Source: Cladorhizidae sp. MBARI D1340-BT2 (lineage: Eukaryota; Porifera; Demospongiae; Poecilosclerida; Cladorhizidae). Taken from it: a stretch of DNA of 64,000 bases. The stretch's first letter is position 1. Each line of letters opens with the position of its first letter. The notes under the pieces are model-generated. The model was not told the origin of the DNA. It searched no databases and worked only from the letters and a program-made list of their open reading frames with translations. The stretch is taken from NCBI GenBank assembly GCA_028752905.1, contig JAQNBH010000063.1:62001-126000 (forward strand). Reading direction: 5' to 3'. Shown piece by piece: positions 63,628 to 64,000 of the stretch. A program made the translations under genes and the position numbers.

Positions 63628-64000
63628 CAAGATAGAGAACACATAGAGAAACCTATCTTGTGATTCTATGTATGCAGAATATACGGATGTTTGGTATCAA
63701 GAGAGAGAACAGAGAGAGGCCTACCTTTAGAGCTATATATCAAGTCTATTCAGTGAAGTGTGGAGAATCTATGAAGCTAACATGTTTAGCTCAAGATAGA
63801 GAACACTGAGAGATACCTATCTTGCAAGTCCACTACAGTGAAGTGTGCAGAATATATGGATGTTTGGTATCAAGAGAGAGCACTTAGAGAGTCCTATCTT
63901 AATAGCTATACATCAAGTCTATTCAGTGAAGTGTGGATAATCTACGAAGCTAAACATGTTTAGCATCAAGTAAGAGTACAATTCATAACTGCCCTAATTA
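63628..64000 (+). repeat. Partial unit U71, cut by window edge
   Basis: The first 373 bases of the next unit: m1-m4, the monomer remnant, and the first bases of the insert. The truncation is the window edge, not a biological boundary. Confidence 0.95.

Larger units (their letters stand above)
1..64000. repeat. Satellite array, 909-bp unit, 70.4 copies
   Basis: The window is one direct tandem array with no interruption, inversion or foreign insertion that I can see. Taking the first base of caagatagagaacacatag as unit base 1, units start at 1, 910, 1819, 2727, 3636 and then every 909 bases to 35451; at 36359 and every 909 bases to 44540; at 45448 and every 909 bases to 63628. Units are called U1 (start 1) to U71 (start 63628). 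Three units (U3, U40, U50) are 908 bp. By my reading two arbitrary units differ at no more than about ten positions. Such uniform, gene-free, AT-rich arrays are typical of eukaryotic centromeric or pericentromeric satellites kept homogeneous by unequal exchange and gene conversion; the chromosomal location is inference. The array continues past both edges, so its true size is unknown. No other feature class occupies any of this span. Confidence 0.98.
56356..64000. repeat. Right domain: nearly invariant units
   Basis: U63-U70 all carry C510, C572, G595, G640, G7A3 and T793; U71 is cut off before these sites. The only differences seen are an A in the G-run after T6 in U64 (ttttgagtaa, near 57896), A607 in U65 and U68, and A118 in U66 and U69. 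This is the most homogeneous part of the window, consistent with the most recent expansion. Confidence 0.85.

Noticed and set aside
1..64000. CRISPR array
   Set aside because: There is no alternation of short repeats with unique spacers. The 909-bp units are the same throughout and the internal monomers are not separated by variable spacers.
1..64000. Tandem 5S rRNA, snRNA, tRNA or histone gene cluster
   Set aside because: I see no 5S, U-snRNA or tRNA core sequence and no coding frame in the unit.
1..64000. Telomeric or simple microsatellite array
   Set aside because: The repeat unit is long and complex, with no TTAGGG-like or short-period core across the window.

Overview
The whole 64 kb window is one uninterrupted head-to-tail tandem array of a 909-bp unit. 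It is satellite DNA from a eukaryotic genome, most likely centromeric, pericentromeric or other heterochromatin. I find no protein gene, RNA gene, CRISPR array or bacterial feature, and neither edge of the array lies in the window. There are 70 complete units (67 of 909 bp, three of 908 bp, summing exactly to 63627 bp) plus the first 373 bp of a 71st. Base composition is AT-rich, roughly 35-40% GC in the lines I counted. I cannot name the species or match the satellite to a described family from memory.

The unit is composite. Six diverged copies of a ~90-bp monomer (70, 94, 79, 96, 90 and 95 bp; named m1-m6 here) all begin with a variant of caagatagagaaca. They form three pairs of 164, 175 and 185 bp, close to nucleosome spacing. 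Between m4 and m5 lies a ~361-bp unrelated segment. It has 10-bp inverted termini (TGCCCTAATT / AATTAGGGCA), each two bases inside a TA dinucleotide. This looks like an old non-autonomous DNA transposon (MITE) that entered the satellite before the present array was amplified. Without the insert and one TA the unit would be 546 bp (3 x 182); with it the unit is 909 bp (5 x 181.8).

Units are about 99% identical, but a small set of diagnostic positions, nearly all in the right half of the insert (unit positions 510-688) plus position 793, reveals a second level of organisation. From 1 to about 27.3 kb two haplotypes alternate: X (T568 A595 A608 A640, G6A4, G793) and Y (A568 G595 G608 G640, G4A6, T793), with several recombinants. 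From 27.3 to about 56.4 kb X is absent, T793 is fixed, and units differ at C/T572 and at G4A6 versus G7A3. Here marker units recur at multiples of 5 units +/-1, and an 11-unit block is followed by a closely matching 10-unit block. From 56.4 kb to the end units are almost identical, and a 3-unit block (2727 bp) is duplicated in tandem. This layering is what unequal exchange and gene conversion on a large satellite produce.

The unit is rich in dyad symmetry: a 16-bp and a 12-bp perfect palindrome, a 10-bp palindrome at a monomer junction, and two 8-bp stems with 17-base loops. The 12-bp palindrome depends on one base that is polymorphic on the left and fixed on the right. The only open reading frames of note (six identical 61-codon frames) arise from one C-to-G change that removes a stop, and are not believed to be genes.
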